The position numbers were made by a program, and so were the translations under genes. From positions 62,001-126,000 of the forward strand of contig JAUCBJ010001930.1 in assembly GCA_032718475.1 (NCBI GenBank): a DNA stretch of 64,000 nucleotides, written 5' to 3'. Positions 10,991 through 22,202 of this stretch are shown piece after piece. The notes under the pieces were generated by a model, which saw nothing but the letters and a program-made list of their open reading frames with translations, had not been told where the DNA came from and made no database searches. Position 1 is the first letter of the stretch; every line of letters starts with the position of its first letter. This stretch comes from Nemertoderma westbladi (Eukaryota > Xenacoelomorpha > Nemertodermatida > Nemertodermatidae).

Positions 10991-11164
10991 GCTTTGCGCA
11001 GCACGTGAAACCTTCGCACAGTACGTGAAGGTTTCACGTACCACTTCCTCTTCACACAGCACATTAATTTATCGTACAGCTCGGAAAGCCTTTTGATCAT
11101 AATGAGATGCCCCTACACAAAACATGAAAGGGTTCATGCAGCACATGTGTACCAAGTTTGGTTA

Positions 11165-11525
11165 TATTTGATCGAGGATTGATCGAGTTGTTAACGTATA
11201 AAAACACGGATCTACAGAACGACAGATCTACAGACACACCGATTGAGTTATTTGTAACCGTACCGTATGCTAAGTTCGCTTACATTCGTGGCTTGCCCCA
11301 CAGGTTGATTAATGGTACCACTATGCTAAGGCTCACTCACTTCGTGGCTCGCCCCACAGACACACCGATTGAGTTAGTGGTACCTGTATGCTAAGTTCGC
11401 TTTCTTTCGTCGCTCGCCCCACACGGATCTACAGAACGACAGCTCTACAGACACACCGATTGAGTTATATGTACCCGTACCGTATGCTAAGCTCGCCATC
11501 ATTCGTGGCTCGCCCTACAATAATA
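11165..11525 (+). repeat. Imperfect tandem repeat of about 110 bp
   Basis: Three to four diverged units share GATCTACAGAACGACAG, CAGACACACCGATTGAGTTA and TGGCTCGCCCCAC. The short reading frames over it are by-products of the repeats. Function unknown. Confidence 0.7.
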
Positions 11526-12201
11526 CTGTCGATTGCACGTTGGTGTTTTTATCGCGGATTTAGTCGATCCAGGAATGAGTTTTTGCTATAATTGTGCTCC
11601 AGCTTTGAATTCAGTCTCGGTCTAGGAAATGAGTACCATTTTGGTACAGAATATGTAGAAATTTTTTTGTCGTCTATTATAATGCACCATTGAATGATGT
11701 TTCCAAATCTGAAAACCGATATTTAATAGCTCTTTTAGTTTTCAAGTTATAACAATTTTCAATTAGGGAACCCTATTGAAATTACTATTACTACTGTATG
11801 TATAATGAAAGGTCGACTATCTCCAAATATATTTTTTTTATGAAAGTGTCAACTTCAAAACCCTACTACTTCTACAATTTTTGAGTAATTAGACTGACTA
11901 TTTCTGTGGGTCTCTACATAGCCACCCTGCATTAAAGTATCAGACAACTTTTCGAAATTTTTTGTTAATAAAATTTAATACTATATATAACAAAAAGCCT
12001 TAGGGTTTTAAGAGCAACCAAGTTTTTTTTATTGTTAACTAGTATTAACTAATATGAAATAACCGTGAAAAAAAAAATTCTGACCTGTCATGTAGAATAA
12101 CATCTTAGGCACCTATATTCTAAATTTTAGCCAAAACCAAACAATTTTGAAACGCTGAGAGTGATAAATCGAAGAGTTGTCCGAGAATGCTGTTTCCCCC
12201 C
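11526..12201. other. Intergenic DNA
   Basis: AT-rich sequence without recognisable coding or structural features. Confidence 0.5.
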
Positions 12202-12654
12202 TTAAATCAGTTTGGCCAAGTTCATGAACTTTACTTTGTGTAAGATCGATGGTAGGGTTTTTGCGATGGTAGTGACATGCCACTGCTACTATATCCACGT
12301 TATACCATCGAGTGGTCCAGCCGCTTTTTAGAAATGCTTCAGATGTTGCTCCTAATATTTGTATAATTATTGAGTGGGATTTCTTATGTCCATTTGTCAG
12401 ATTGAAAGGAACGTTATTGATGGAGATGAAGGTATCAGTTGATCATTAATATTTAGGAACATAGGTTCTTACGATTTAGTAAACATTCCCTCAATTGGTA
12501 ACAATATCGTTTATTGTTATGGTTAGAAAAGTCCCCCACTGCAACCTGTTCCTTTCCCTCCTTAGGTAACAATATCGTTTATTGTTTTGGTTAGAAAAGT
12601 CCCCCAGTGCAACCTGTTCCTTTCCCTCCTTAGGTAACAATATTGTTTGTTGTT
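12202..12654 (+). repeat. Left copy of a duplicated segment bordering the minisatellites
   Basis: From TTAAATCAGTTTGGCC through CCATCGAGTGGTCCAGCCGC to GTAACAATATCGTTTATTG this matches 14802-15200 with scattered differences. Its right end is made of about 80-bp units (TTATTG..GGTTAGAAAAGTC..CTGCAACCTGTTCCTTTCCC), a motif that also occurs elsewhere in the window. The duplicate borders the array on both sides in the same orientation. Confidence 0.85.
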
Positions 12655-13620
12655 TTGAAGATGGGAATGTCGGAAGATGGGAATGTGGGAGATGGATGGG
12701 AATGTAGGAAGATGGGAATGTGGGAAGGTGGACGGGAATGTGGGAAGATCGGAATGCGGGAAGGTCGATGGGAATGTGGGAAGATAGAAATGTGGGAAGG
12801 TGGGTGGGAATGTAGAAAGATGGTTATGTGGGAAGTTGTGTGGGAATGTAGGAAGATGGGAATGTGGGAAGGTGAATGGGAATTTGGGAAGGTGGATGAG
12901 AATGTGGAAAGGTGAGAATGTGGGAAGTTGGGTGGGAATGTATGAAGATGTTTATGTGGGAAGTTGGGTGGGAATGTAGGAAGATGGGAATGTTGGAAGT
13001 GGATGGGAATGTGGGAAGGTGGGTGGGAATGTAGGAATATGGGAATGTGGGAGATGGATGGGAATGTGGGTAGGTGAGTGGGAATGTAGGAAGATGGGAA
13101 TATGGGAAGGTGGATGGGAATGTGGGAAGATGGGAATGTGTGAAGGTGGGTGGGAATGTAGGAAGATGGGAATGTGGAAAGGTGGATGGGAATGTGGGAA
13201 TATGGGAAGGTGGGTGGTAATGTGGGTCGGAATGTAGGAAGATGGGAATGTGGGAAGGTGAATGGGAATGTGGGAAGGTGGATGAGAATGTGGAAAGGTG
13301 AGAATGTGGGAAGTTGGGTGGGAATGTATGAAGATGTTTATGTGGGAAGTTGGGTGGGAATGTAGGAAGATGGGAATGTTGGAAGTGGATGGGAATGTGG
13401 GAAGGTGGGTGGGAATGTAGGAATATGGGAATGTGGGAGATGGATGGGAATGTGGGTAGGTGAGTGGGAATGTAGGAAGATGGGAATATGGGAAGGTGGA
13501 TGGAAATGTGGGAAGATGGGAATGCGGGAAGGTGGATGGGAATGTGGGAACGTGGGAAGATGGTTGGAAATGTAGGAAGATGGGAATGTAGGGAGATCGG
13601 AATGTGGGAAGATGGGAATG
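12655..13620 (+). repeat. G-rich minisatellite array
   Basis: Units built from GGGAATGTGGGAAGGTGGAT and GGGAATGTAGGAAGAT are repeated for nearly 1 kb. A higher-order duplication is visible: 12893-13114 recurs almost exactly at 13280-13503, a shift of about 387 bp. The strand has many closely spaced GGG runs that could form G-quadruplexes. Long open frames here are a by-product of the repeat. Confidence 0.95.
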
Positions 13621-13725
13621 ACGTTATTTTTACCTACTAATAGAGGAAAGGAACAGGTTACAGAGGCAGGCTTTTCTAACCAAAACAATAAATGTTGTTT
13701 TTACCTACCAATTTTACCTACGTTC
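13621..13725 (-). repeat. Inverted copy of the dispersed unit between the two arrays
   Basis: The spacer between the oppositely oriented arrays carries GAGGAAAGGAACAGGTTACAG and CTAACCAAAACAATAAA, the reverse complement of the unit that precedes the left array. It marks the centre of a large inverted repeat. Confidence 0.8.
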
Positions 13726-14572
13726 CCACATTTCCATCTTCTTACATTCCCATCTTCCTACATTCCCAAACACCTTCCCACATTCCCATCTTCATAAAAT
13801 CTCGTATTCCTCATTCGCACCCAACTTCCCACATTTCCACCTTTCCACATTCCCATCTTCCCACAATCCCATCTTCCCACATTCCCTTCTTCCCACATTC
13901 CCGTATTCCTCATTCCCACCCACCTTCCCATATTCCCACCCACCTTCCCACATTCCCATCTTCCTACATTCCCATCTACCTTCCCACATTCCCATCTTCC
14001 CATATTCCTATATTCCCACATTCCCATCTTACTACATTCCCGTCTTCCTACATTCCCACCTTCCCATATTCCCACCCACCTTTCCACATTCCCATCCTCC
14101 TTCCCACATTCCCATCTTCCCACATTCACATTCCCGTATTCCTCATTCCCCCCCAACTTCCCACAATCCCACATTCCCATCTTCCCACATTCCCGTATTC
14201 CTCATTCCCACCCAACTTCCCACATTCCCATTCACCTTCCCACATTCACACATTCCCATCTTCCTACATTCCCATTTTCCGACATTCCCACCTTCACACA
14301 TTCCCATCCACCTTCCCATATTCCCATTCACCTAAACACATTCCCATCTTCCTACATTCCCATCCACCTTCCCACATTCCCATCTTCCCACATTCCCGTA
14401 TTCCTCATTCCCACCAAACTTCCCACATTCCCATCTTCCCACAATCCCATCTTCCCACATTCCCATCTTCCCACATTCCCGTAGTCCTCATTCCTACCCA
14501 CCTTCCCACATTCCCACCCACACACCTTCCCACATTCCCATCCACCTTCCCATATTCCCATCCACCCACAAT
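13726..14572 (-). repeat. C-rich minisatellite array, mirror of the left array
   Basis: Units such as CCCACATTCCCATCTTCC are the reverse complement of the units at 12655-13620. An open frame of 348 codons on the plus strand is a repeat artefact made of His/Pro/Ile/Phe/Ser. Transcription through both arrays would give a long hairpin. Confidence 0.95.
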
Positions 14573-14801
14573 ACAAAAGTTGCCTAATGATGATAGTGAA
14601 TGGGCCAAATTCCTTTTCGATGTGTTTTTTTTTTCGCTGGGAATGGGAATCCTGGGAAACTTCACATGGGCGAGATACATAATGTCCCTGTATATTTCTG
14701 TGCTGAGATCTCTGGTGCCTGTTAGATTACTAAAATAGATCCTACATTTAATAATCCTCGTAATATTTTTCTATAATATGTATTAATGGTATTCAATGGA
14801 A

Positions 14802-15200
14802 TTTAAATCAGTTTGGCCGAGGTTACCAATCATGAACTTTACTTTGTGTAAGATTGATGGTAGTGCTGTTGCTTTCCATGCCACTGCTACTATATCCACG
14901 TTATACCATCGAGTGGTCCAGCCGCTTTTTAGAAATGCTTGAGATGTTGCTGCTAATATTTGTATAATTATTGAGTGGGTTTTCTTATGTCCATTTGTCC
15001 GATTGAAAGGAACGTTATTGATGGAGATGAAGGTATCAGTTGAACATTAATATTTAGGAACATAGGTTCTTACGATTTAGTAAACATTCCCTCAATTGGT
15101 AACAATATCGTTTATTGTTATAGTTAGAAAAGTCCCCCACTGCAACCTGTTCCTTTCCCTCCTTAGGTAATAAAATCGTTTATTGTTTTGGTTAGAAAAC
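14802..15200 (+). repeat. Right copy of the duplicated segment
   Basis: Direct repeat of 12202-12600 with several substitutions, a few indels and a changed end after GGTTAGAAAA. Confidence 0.85.
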
Positions 15201-15904
15201 CCGCCTTCCTTTTATACATCCTCCCCCCGGTCAACATATGCGGGGGTGGGGGGACATTTTCGCCTGTCACAAAAGAATTGTAGACCCTGGTTTGGCTTAT
15301 GGGTTGGGCGCGGATCTCCCGTAATAAATAAAATCCAACAACGGAATTGTCAAAAACGTAATTCTCATCCGCGGGTCGACGACATGGTAATTTATTCGTC
15401 ATAAATTCACCGAAAATACTTCCAATAGATGGATATTACGTTGTTAAAACCATGATCATTGGGGACCATCGTAACTAAAATACATAGATAATTGGCGCCA
15501 ACTAATCTAGCGAGGTATTGTTAAACAACATCTGTTACGATTTTCTACAGTGACGAGGCCGCAAACCTTTCATTGTAAAGTTCCAGTATTCCCCGAATCA
15601 AACTCACAGAGTTACCCATCGATGTTGGACGGGATAGAGGCCCATGTTGTTAGTAGCTACCGGTGCTTCTGTTACATCTATTGTATTTGGATCTAATTTA
15701 GGTACCCAATTATATTCCTACGTTCACTTCTAAAGGCGCTCCACTCCCCTAAGCACTGTAGCTGCTGCATTCGGTATTACAGTCAGCCAAACCCAGAAGG
15801 TATTTAAGGCCTCAACTGCTGAGGTTTGTGTCATTAAATTGAATTATATTGGTAATATTTAGACTGTCACATTTATACTTCAGTTATTCCGAATTGTATT
15901 AAAT
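15201..15904 (+). other. Upstream region of the zinc-finger gene
   Basis: Non-coding sequence with a C-run near 15230. Nothing else is recognised before the promoter-like TATTTAA at 15801. Confidence 0.4.
15801..15807 (+). promoter_or_regulatory. Possible TATA-like element
   Basis: TATTTAA lies about 100 bases before the zinc-finger ATG, a plausible distance for a short 5' UTR. No other promoter evidence is visible. Confidence 0.25.
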
Positions 15905-17992
15905 ATGTCTTCGAATACTTTGAGTGACCCTGCTTGGGATTTACTGGATCGTATCATGGCAGATGAAAGTGATTCTCAGTCCGGTGATGAGGAACAAGAG
16001 AAATGCGTCGCTCCACCAACTGTTAATAACGATATCAGCAACACAAACAGCGGTATTAACGTTATCAGATTTAAATCAGAATCGGAATCTATTTGCGGTA
16101 CTTCTGAAGATAAATCTCGAAAGATCAAACAAGAGTTCTGTACAGATGAACAATATTCTAATAATCAAATCGACAACACAAACAGCGGTTTAAACGTTAT
16201 CAGTTTTAAATCAGAAGCGGGAGCTATTTGCGGTACTTCCGAAGATACATCTCGAGTTGTAAGACAAGATTTCTGTATTGGGAAACCATCTCCTTGTGAA
16301 GTTATTGATAAGTCCGTTGTCAAATGTAAGCGAATTAATCGCAAAGTAAATTTAAAGAATCGTAAACAATCACTGCATAAAGGTATCAAGTGTGAATGCG
16401 GTTATTGTCACAAACAATTTAGTGACAAAGGACATCTGAAGAGACACATGGAATCAGTACATAAAGGTATCACGTATAATTGCGGTTCTTGTGAAAAACA
16501 ATTTATTGACAAACGGAATCTAAAGAAACACATGGAATCAGTACATAAAGGTATCAAGTATAATTGTGGTACTTGTGACAAACAATTTATTGACAAACGG
16601 AGTCTAAAGAGACACGTGGAATCAGTACATAAAGGTATCAAGTATAATTGTGGTTCTTGTGACAAACAATTTAGTGACAAACAGAGTCTGAAGAAACACA
16701 TGGAATCAGTACATAAAGGTATCAAGTATAATTGCAGTTCCTGTGACAAACAATTTAGTGACAAAGGATATCTAAAGAAACACATGGAATCAGTACATAA
16801 AGGTATCAAGTATAATTGCAGTTCCTGTGACAAACAATTTAGTGACAAAGGATATCTAAAGAAACACATGGAATCAGTACATAAAGGCATCAAGTATAAT
16901 TGCAGTTCCTGTGACAAACAATTTAGTGACAAAGGACATCTAAAGAAACACATGGAATCAGTACATAAAGGTATCAAGTATAATTGCGGTACTTGTGACA
17001 AACAATTTAGTGGCAAAGGATATCTAAAGAAACACATGGAATCAGTACATAAAGGTATCAAGTATAATTGCGGTTCTTGTGACAAACAATTTAGTGACAA
17101 ACAGAGTCTGAAGAAACACATGGAATCAGTACATAAAGGCATCAAGTATAATTGTGGTTCTTGTGACAAACAATTCATTTACCAAGGATATCTGAGGAAA
17201 CACATGGAATCAGTACATAAAGGTATCAAGTCTAAATGCGTTTATTGTGACAAACAATTCACTTACAATGGAAATCTAAAGATACACATAGAATCAGTAC
17301 ACATAGGCATCAAGTATAAATGCGTTTATTGTGACAAACAATTCTGTCACAAAGGAACTCTGAAGACACACACGGAATCAGTTCATAGAGGTATCAAGTG
17401 TAAATGCGGTTCTTGTGACAAACAATTTAGTGACAAACAGACTCTGAAGAAACACATGGAATCAGTACATAAAGGCATCAAGTATTATTGTGGTTCTTGT
17501 GACAATCAATTTACTCAAAAAGGTCATCTAAGGACCCACATAGAATCAGTACACAAAGGCATCAAGTTTAAATGCATTTATTGTGACAAACAATTACGTC
17601 GCAAAGGAACTCTGAAGACACACATAGAATCAGTTCATAGAGGTATCAAGTATAATTGCGGTTCCTGTAACAAACAATTTGGTCGAAAAGGAAATCTAAA
17701 GGGACACATGGAATCAGTACATAAAGGTATCAAGTATAATTGCGGCTATTGTGACAAACAATTTACTCAAAAAGGATATCTAAGGACCCACATGGAATCA
17801 GTACATAAAGGTATCAAGTATAATTGCGGTTCTTGTGACAAACAATTTAGTGACAAAGGATATCTGAAGAAACACATGGAATCAGTACATAAAGGTATCA
17901 AGTATAATTGCGGTTCTTGTGACAAACAATTTAGTGACAAAGGATATCTGAAGAAACACATGGAATCAGTACATAAAAGGCATCAAGTATAA
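15905..17992 (+). CDS. C2H2 zinc-finger protein with 19 near-identical fingers
   Basis: A 695-residue intronless frame. Residues 1-160 are polar and acidic and contain a duplicated block (NTNSGINVIRFKSE..ICGTSED, then a second version about 45 residues later). From about residue 165 there are 19 fingers of CX2CX12HX4H with an exact 28-residue period and a KGIKYN-type linker rather than the usual TGEKP. Most fingers share CDKQFSDKGYLKKH; helix positions 2 and 3 alternate among GY, GH, QS and RN, so the array should read repetitive DNA. Several repeats are almost identical in DNA, suggesting recent expansion or gene conversion. The frame ends early: an extra A in the run at 17975-17978 shifts the frame just after finger 19. 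Likely a nuclear DNA-binding protein; its target is unknown. Confidence 0.85.
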   Translation: MSSNTLSDPAWDLLDRIMADESDSQSGDEEQEKCVAPPTVNNDISNTNSGINVIRFKSESESICGTSEDKSRKIKQEFCTDEQYSNNQIDNTNSGLNVISFKSEAGAICGTSEDTSRVVRQDFCIGKPSPCEVIDKSVVKCKRINRKVNLKNRKQSLHKGIKCECGYCHKQFSDKGHLKRHMESVHKGITYNCGSCEKQFIDKRNLKKHMESVHKGIKYNCGTCDKQFIDKRSLKRHVESVHKGIKYNCGSCDKQFSDKQSLKKHMESVHKGIKYNCSSCDKQFSDKGYLKKHMESVHKGIKYNCSSCDKQFSDKGYLKKHMESVHKGIKYNCSSCDKQFSDKGHLKKHMESVHKGIKYNCGTCDKQFSGKGYLKKHMESVHKGIKYNCGSCDKQFSDKQSLKKHMESVHKGIKYNCGSCDKQFIYQGYLRKHMESVHKGIKSKCVYCDKQFTYNGNLKIHIESVHIGIKYKCVYCDKQFCHKGTLKTHTESVHRGIKCKCGSCDKQFSDKQTLKKHMESVHKGIKYYCGSCDNQFTQKGHLRTHIESVHKGIKFKCIYCDKQLRRKGTLKTHIESVHRGIKYNCGSCNKQFGRKGNLKGHMESVHKGIKYNCGYCDKQFTQKGYLRTHMESVHKGIKYNCGSCDKQFSDKGYLKKHMESVHKGIKYNCGSCDKQFSDKGYLKKHMESVHKRHQV

Positions 17993-18103
17993 TTGCGGTT
18001 CTTGTGACAAACAATTTAGTGACAAAGGATATCTGAAGAAACACATGGAATCAGAACATAAAGGGATCAAGTGTAATTACGGTTCTTGTGACAAACAATT
18101 TTG
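17993..18103 (+). pseudogene. Out-of-frame remainder of the finger array
   Basis: After the premature stop the sequence still encodes, in the next frame, a complete 20th finger (CGSCDKQFSDKGYLKKH followed by MESEH) and the start of another with a Cys-to-Tyr change, ending in TGA. The one-base insertion in the AAAA run is therefore the cause of truncation. It could be a real allele or a sequencing error. Confidence 0.8.
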
Positions 18104-18532
18104 AAGACACACATACACTCAGTTCACAAAGATTACAATTAAGGCTCCTGGTTGTGGAATCTTTACATTACCGTCTTCAATTCCGTTTTATCAACAGAAA
18201 TAAACTGCGGTACCGCGTCATTCGGTCTGTTCATCCCTTTACTTACAAACTATATATGCGTGCACTTTGTTATCTTAAACTGACAGTATATTATATGATT
18301 ATTTTCACCATGGGTCGTTAAATAGTTATTAACCATTCAGACCACAGGCAGATATTTTGCGAAGTCAATTTTCTCGGAATAACATTTTTCATTTTCAAAT
18401 TAATAATCATCCGCTATTTTGCCACCAAATATTTCTAATTTGGCTCATTGGAAGTGGTTTCGACAGTTCATTAAACGTTATCTTGTAAAATTTTGATAAA
18501 TATTTACATTTTTGTGCAATTTACTTATTTTA

Positions 18533-18549
18533 AATAAAAAGTTAATAAA
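18533..18549 (+). terminator. Candidate polyadenylation signals
   Basis: Two AATAAA hexamers (18533 and 18544) lie about 550 bases past the zinc-finger stop. In AT-rich DNA this is weak evidence on its own. Confidence 0.3.
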
Positions 18550-18550
18550 T

Positions 18551-19244
18551 TAATTAAAATTAAAATGGCAATAACTTTTGTGGATTCGATGGCACAGAAT
18601 ACAAAAAAAGTTTCCGTGAAATTCGGATTAAGATTGAGGGAGTAGTAATGTTTATAGTGAAATCATTATTCAGCCGTCTGCCCCTAACGGGAGGCGATTA
18701 ATTTTAAAATCTTTGTATTAAGACTATTTGGCTTTCCATATGCAGTAGTGAATGACTATGATAAAATCGTTATATTAACCTCTAACCCAAATAATTGACA
18801 GTCATAAAAAAGTTCACGGGAGTAATACAAAACAATGATAATTTTGAAATGTGCCCCCTCGGGCACGAAAAAATAAGTAGTGCAAATAAAACCTGTTTTT
18901 ATGACCTTATGGGTTGTTTAGAATGCTGATTCAGAGGGAGAGGTAGGGGGTGTGGGATATTTTGGGTGAATGTACACGTACAGCTGCTGTAATGCTGAAA
19001 ATTATAGAGACATAAATTCAGACTGTACACCTGTACTGCTGGGTGTGTGTGTACGTGTGTAGGTGGGGGGGGGGGGGGGGGTCATTTAATGTCTATTTGA
19101 ATTATTGTGTATGTGGCTCAAACTCACAAAAAGTGGCCAAAAAAATTCATTTTTTTGTAAAAAAAAAAAAAAGGTTTCCCACTCGCTTCTCCTCTCGCAC
19201 GCCGAACTACTTCTCTCGCTTCTTCGACTGCTCTCCTTGCACCT
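18551..19244. other. Intergenic DNA with a poly-G run
   Basis: AT-rich, with a long poly-G tract near 19063-19081 preceded by GTGTGT repeats and a poly-A run near 19159. No gene recognised. Confidence 0.5.
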
Positions 19245-19790
19245 CTATCTTATACCGCTATCCCCTGCCTCGGCACCTCCACCGATATCTCTCACTTCTC
19301 CCTTATTTACATCATCAGCATCCAGTATTCCATCTGATTCATCGTCTTCAATAGTTTCAATGACACCTTCCGCCTGAGACACATGGACTGCCACGCCATG
19401 CTCGATGCAGAATAGTGGACTTACTTTCTTACAAGAAATATTTATCATATCGATATGATATCGCCACCCTGGTTATATAGAATCTCGTGGGTCTTTCCAA
19501 TTCCCTGGAGGGGGCCTATGTTACTTGGTATGGTATCCTTTACCAGTTCCACATTATTAGCCGAGTATGAAAATATCTTGGTTTTAATACGAGATTTCAT
19601 CATGGCAATTATGTCATTGAAGCTAGGGGTATCGCCATCAATGTGCATGCCAATAATGTTTGACAATGTCCTCTTAATCGTTCCACCAACTCCATCCGCT
19701 GGGCCCTTCCCGTGACCAGCCTCCCAATATATCCAACGGATTTTCTTATTATTAGCCTTAGCAACTTCATTAAATAGAAATACAATTAAT
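19245..19790 (-). pseudogene. Relic of a transposon-type protein (HGKGPADGVGG family)
   Basis: The minus strand from about 19745 encodes WIYWEAGHGKGPADGVGG followed by TIKR and about 70 more residues to a stop near 19445. A one-base shift there leads into a second open stretch (CKKVSPLFCIEHGV, then an acidic tail) to 19245. The EAGHGKGPADGVGG motif is one I recognise from many uncharacterised, probably transposase-derived proteins of aquatic invertebrates; I cannot name the superfamily with confidence. No start codon context or complete domain is present, so this is a fragment. Confidence 0.55.
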
Positions 19791-20700
19791 AGTCCTATTG
19801 CGGTTCCACTGAAGGGTTACAGGTGAGACATGTCCCACTCTGTAGCCCGAATTTATTCGATTTACATGTTACATGTGGGACAGGCTTTTGTCACAGGTGG
19901 GACAAAGCTCATGCTGATAAATGTAAAAGCAATCTATTCATTCAATCTATTCTATTCATTCCACAGTCAATTTGTTGCCACAAACGATTACTCACGCAAA
20001 AGACCAATATCTGGGCTATCTTCTGATATTTTAATCTTCATATCAAGTTTGTTAGAACTGATTCTAGAGCATGGTAAAGCAATGCACTTGGCGTTACACA
20101 TGGGACAATCCTAATTGACATATCGACTCGCACGTATAAAACCAGTCATAATATCTCCGGTTATGTTTTGTATTTTTTCGTAAAATCTTGAATTTTCAAC
20201 TTGCCGAAAATTTTCCTTTCAAATAAGAATTTAGTTTATAGAATCCCAATAAAAATCTTTTGGTGAATTCAGGTGTTACCGTTTGGGACAAGTAATTGTC
20301 AAAAATAGGAGTATATTATCTATTGTTGTATTTAAATATGATATCAATAAAATAATTTGGAAGTTATTCCATTGCATTCCTCTATTATTTAGCTTTAAAT
20401 TGAGATATAACTTGTTGAAATTCACCCAGTAGATATCAAAATACATCCCCCAGAATACAATCAACTTTTTTTGACAATTGAAAAACCTGCATTTTTTAGT
20501 ACTAAAAGGTCTGTAAAATCTTTCAAAGTCGGAGTGGCAGTATGGTATTTTGTGCATCTGTTGGACCATAAAATTATCAACAAAAATATATATAACTTTA
20601 CTAGGTTCCAAAAAAATATCATTCTAAAATTAAGTCGAATCGTGTGGGAAACGTTTTTGGTCACTTTGTGTGAGTTTGGGCCATGTGTTAACTATTATAT
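19791..20700. other. Intergenic DNA
   Basis: The word TGGGACA recurs about five times in 19830-20290 in both orientations, perhaps remnants of an old repeat. No gene recognised. Confidence 0.4.
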
Positions 20701-20811
20701 ATGAAAGCCGACCAGCCGACACAGGTGACTTCTGGAGGATCGCTAGAAGTCGGCTAGTTTACAAAGGGAGTATTTAGGTTTACGCCAAACTCCAACCACT
20801 CTTGGGCCGTG

Positions 20812-21288
20812 TATAAAGGCGGCTATTCGACCCAGCGAACTGAGAGAAAGGCGCAAGTGGTCGGCTGGTCGGCATACATATATCATCATAGGTCTACAAT
20901 AGATTATATGGAGGGTCGCTAAAAGTCGCAAAACTTTATATGTAGACTATAGATGGAGCCGACTTTGCCGACCAAATCGACTCTTCCGGCCACCTCTTGG
21001 GCCGTGTATAGAGGCGACTATTCGACACTGTAAACTAAGAGCAAGTCGCAAGTGGTCGGCGGCGGGGCTGCTAACAAGTATCACATACAGGGGTGGTCGG
21101 AAGAATCGAATTGGTCGGCAAGGTCGGCTCCACCTATAGACTACATATAAAGTTTTGCGACTTTTAGCGACCGTCCATATAGTCTATTGTAGACCTATGA
21201 TGATATATGTAAGCCGAACAGCCGACCACTTGCGACTTACTCTCGGTTCACTGGGTCGAATAGTCCCACCCAGTCGCCTTTATACCTG
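20812..21288. repeat. Foldback inverted repeat
   Basis: Left arm 20812-20993 and right arm 21096-21288 are inverted copies at roughly 90 percent identity, sharing TCATCATAGGTCTACAATAG and GTCGCAAAACTTTATATGTAG-type segments. The about 100-bp centre carries a further direct copy of one arm segment (GTGTATAGAGGCG...CGCAAGTGGTCGGC). Smaller pieces of the unit continue to about 20703. No terminal duplication was identified. A transcript could fold into a long hairpin. Confidence 0.8.
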
Positions 21289-21471
21289 TATAACATGTAT
21301 AATAATATAATTATCATATAAAAATTATTACTTATAGTAAATTTAGTACTTTATTAAGAAATTATTATGTATCTGTACAATAACCATTACACCAATCACA
21401 TTGCATAAAACGTGATGTGTTATAGTTAATTAGGCCATAAGTAGGCGACTATTAGTCGAAGGGGATTTGCG

Positions 21472-21476
<5 letters not shown>

Positions 21477-21503
<27 letters not shown>

Positions 21504-21890
21504 TGTCTCTGATCACCAGAAAGGGTGTGAGTGTTTGTGAGTTGATTAGCCGTTTGTCACGCAGACACCAGCACCGATCAGCAACAGCGAAAGGTTGGTT
21601 CTGGTTCGCACATCTTCATGCAACTTTCGAACGCCCGTTAATCAGTTATTTTTCAACGAAATAAGGATGAAGGATAACTACGGACTAATTGTTGAAAAGA
21701 CACCTTTTTCAAACGTTTTTAGTTAAATAATGAAAGCGAAAATACAAATTCCGACTCACCCACCCAGGAGGGGAGGGGGGGGGGGGAGATGAAACTGTAT
21801 CTGTTTCAAATTTCATGCAATCGCATTAAGATTTGTAGAAAAAACATTTTTTTGGGGGCGGGGGGGGAGGGGGGGGGGGGGGGGGGGCAT
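21477..21890. repeat. Cluster of poly-C and poly-G tracts
   Basis: Poly-C of about 25 bases near 21478-21503, then G-rich runs near 21767-21788 and 21855-21887. These lie in otherwise unremarkable AT-rich DNA. Confidence 0.85.
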
Positions 21891-22202
21891 GTACCTGAAT
21901 AAAACACTGCATTCCAGGCGGCCTGGACATGGTGTTGTACTGTAGTACCGGGTGTTAACTATAGTAAGATTAGGTTATATTACAGTAGGTATTTGTACGG
22001 GTGCTTTTTTTTGCCAACTGGTGCGTAATATGGTGTGCAACTTGAGCAATCTAGTGGGTAAAACTTGTGCGATCTGGTAAGTGTAATTGGTGCGATCAGA
22101 TAGGTTGTTAATTTTGTAGAATAGGAATAAAAAATAGCAGAAATCGAAAAATTGTGACGACATATTTACCCGCGATATTTTTCACCTCGGGGCAATTCCA
22201 CG

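Noticed and set aside
12655-14572. CRISPR-like array
   Set aside because: Units are contiguous and diverged with no unique spacers, and the genome is eukaryotic.
13692-14738. 348-codon plus-strand frame across the C-rich array
   Set aside because: It is the translation of the minisatellite (His/Pro/Ile/Ser repeats) with no domain; the opposite strand is equally open.
12202-15200. LTR retrotransposon with the 400-bp direct repeats as LTRs
   Set aside because: No TG...CA ends, primer site or coding sequence between the repeats.
16408-17178. 256-codon minus-strand frame
   Set aside because: Mirror of the repeated zinc-finger codons on the plus strand.
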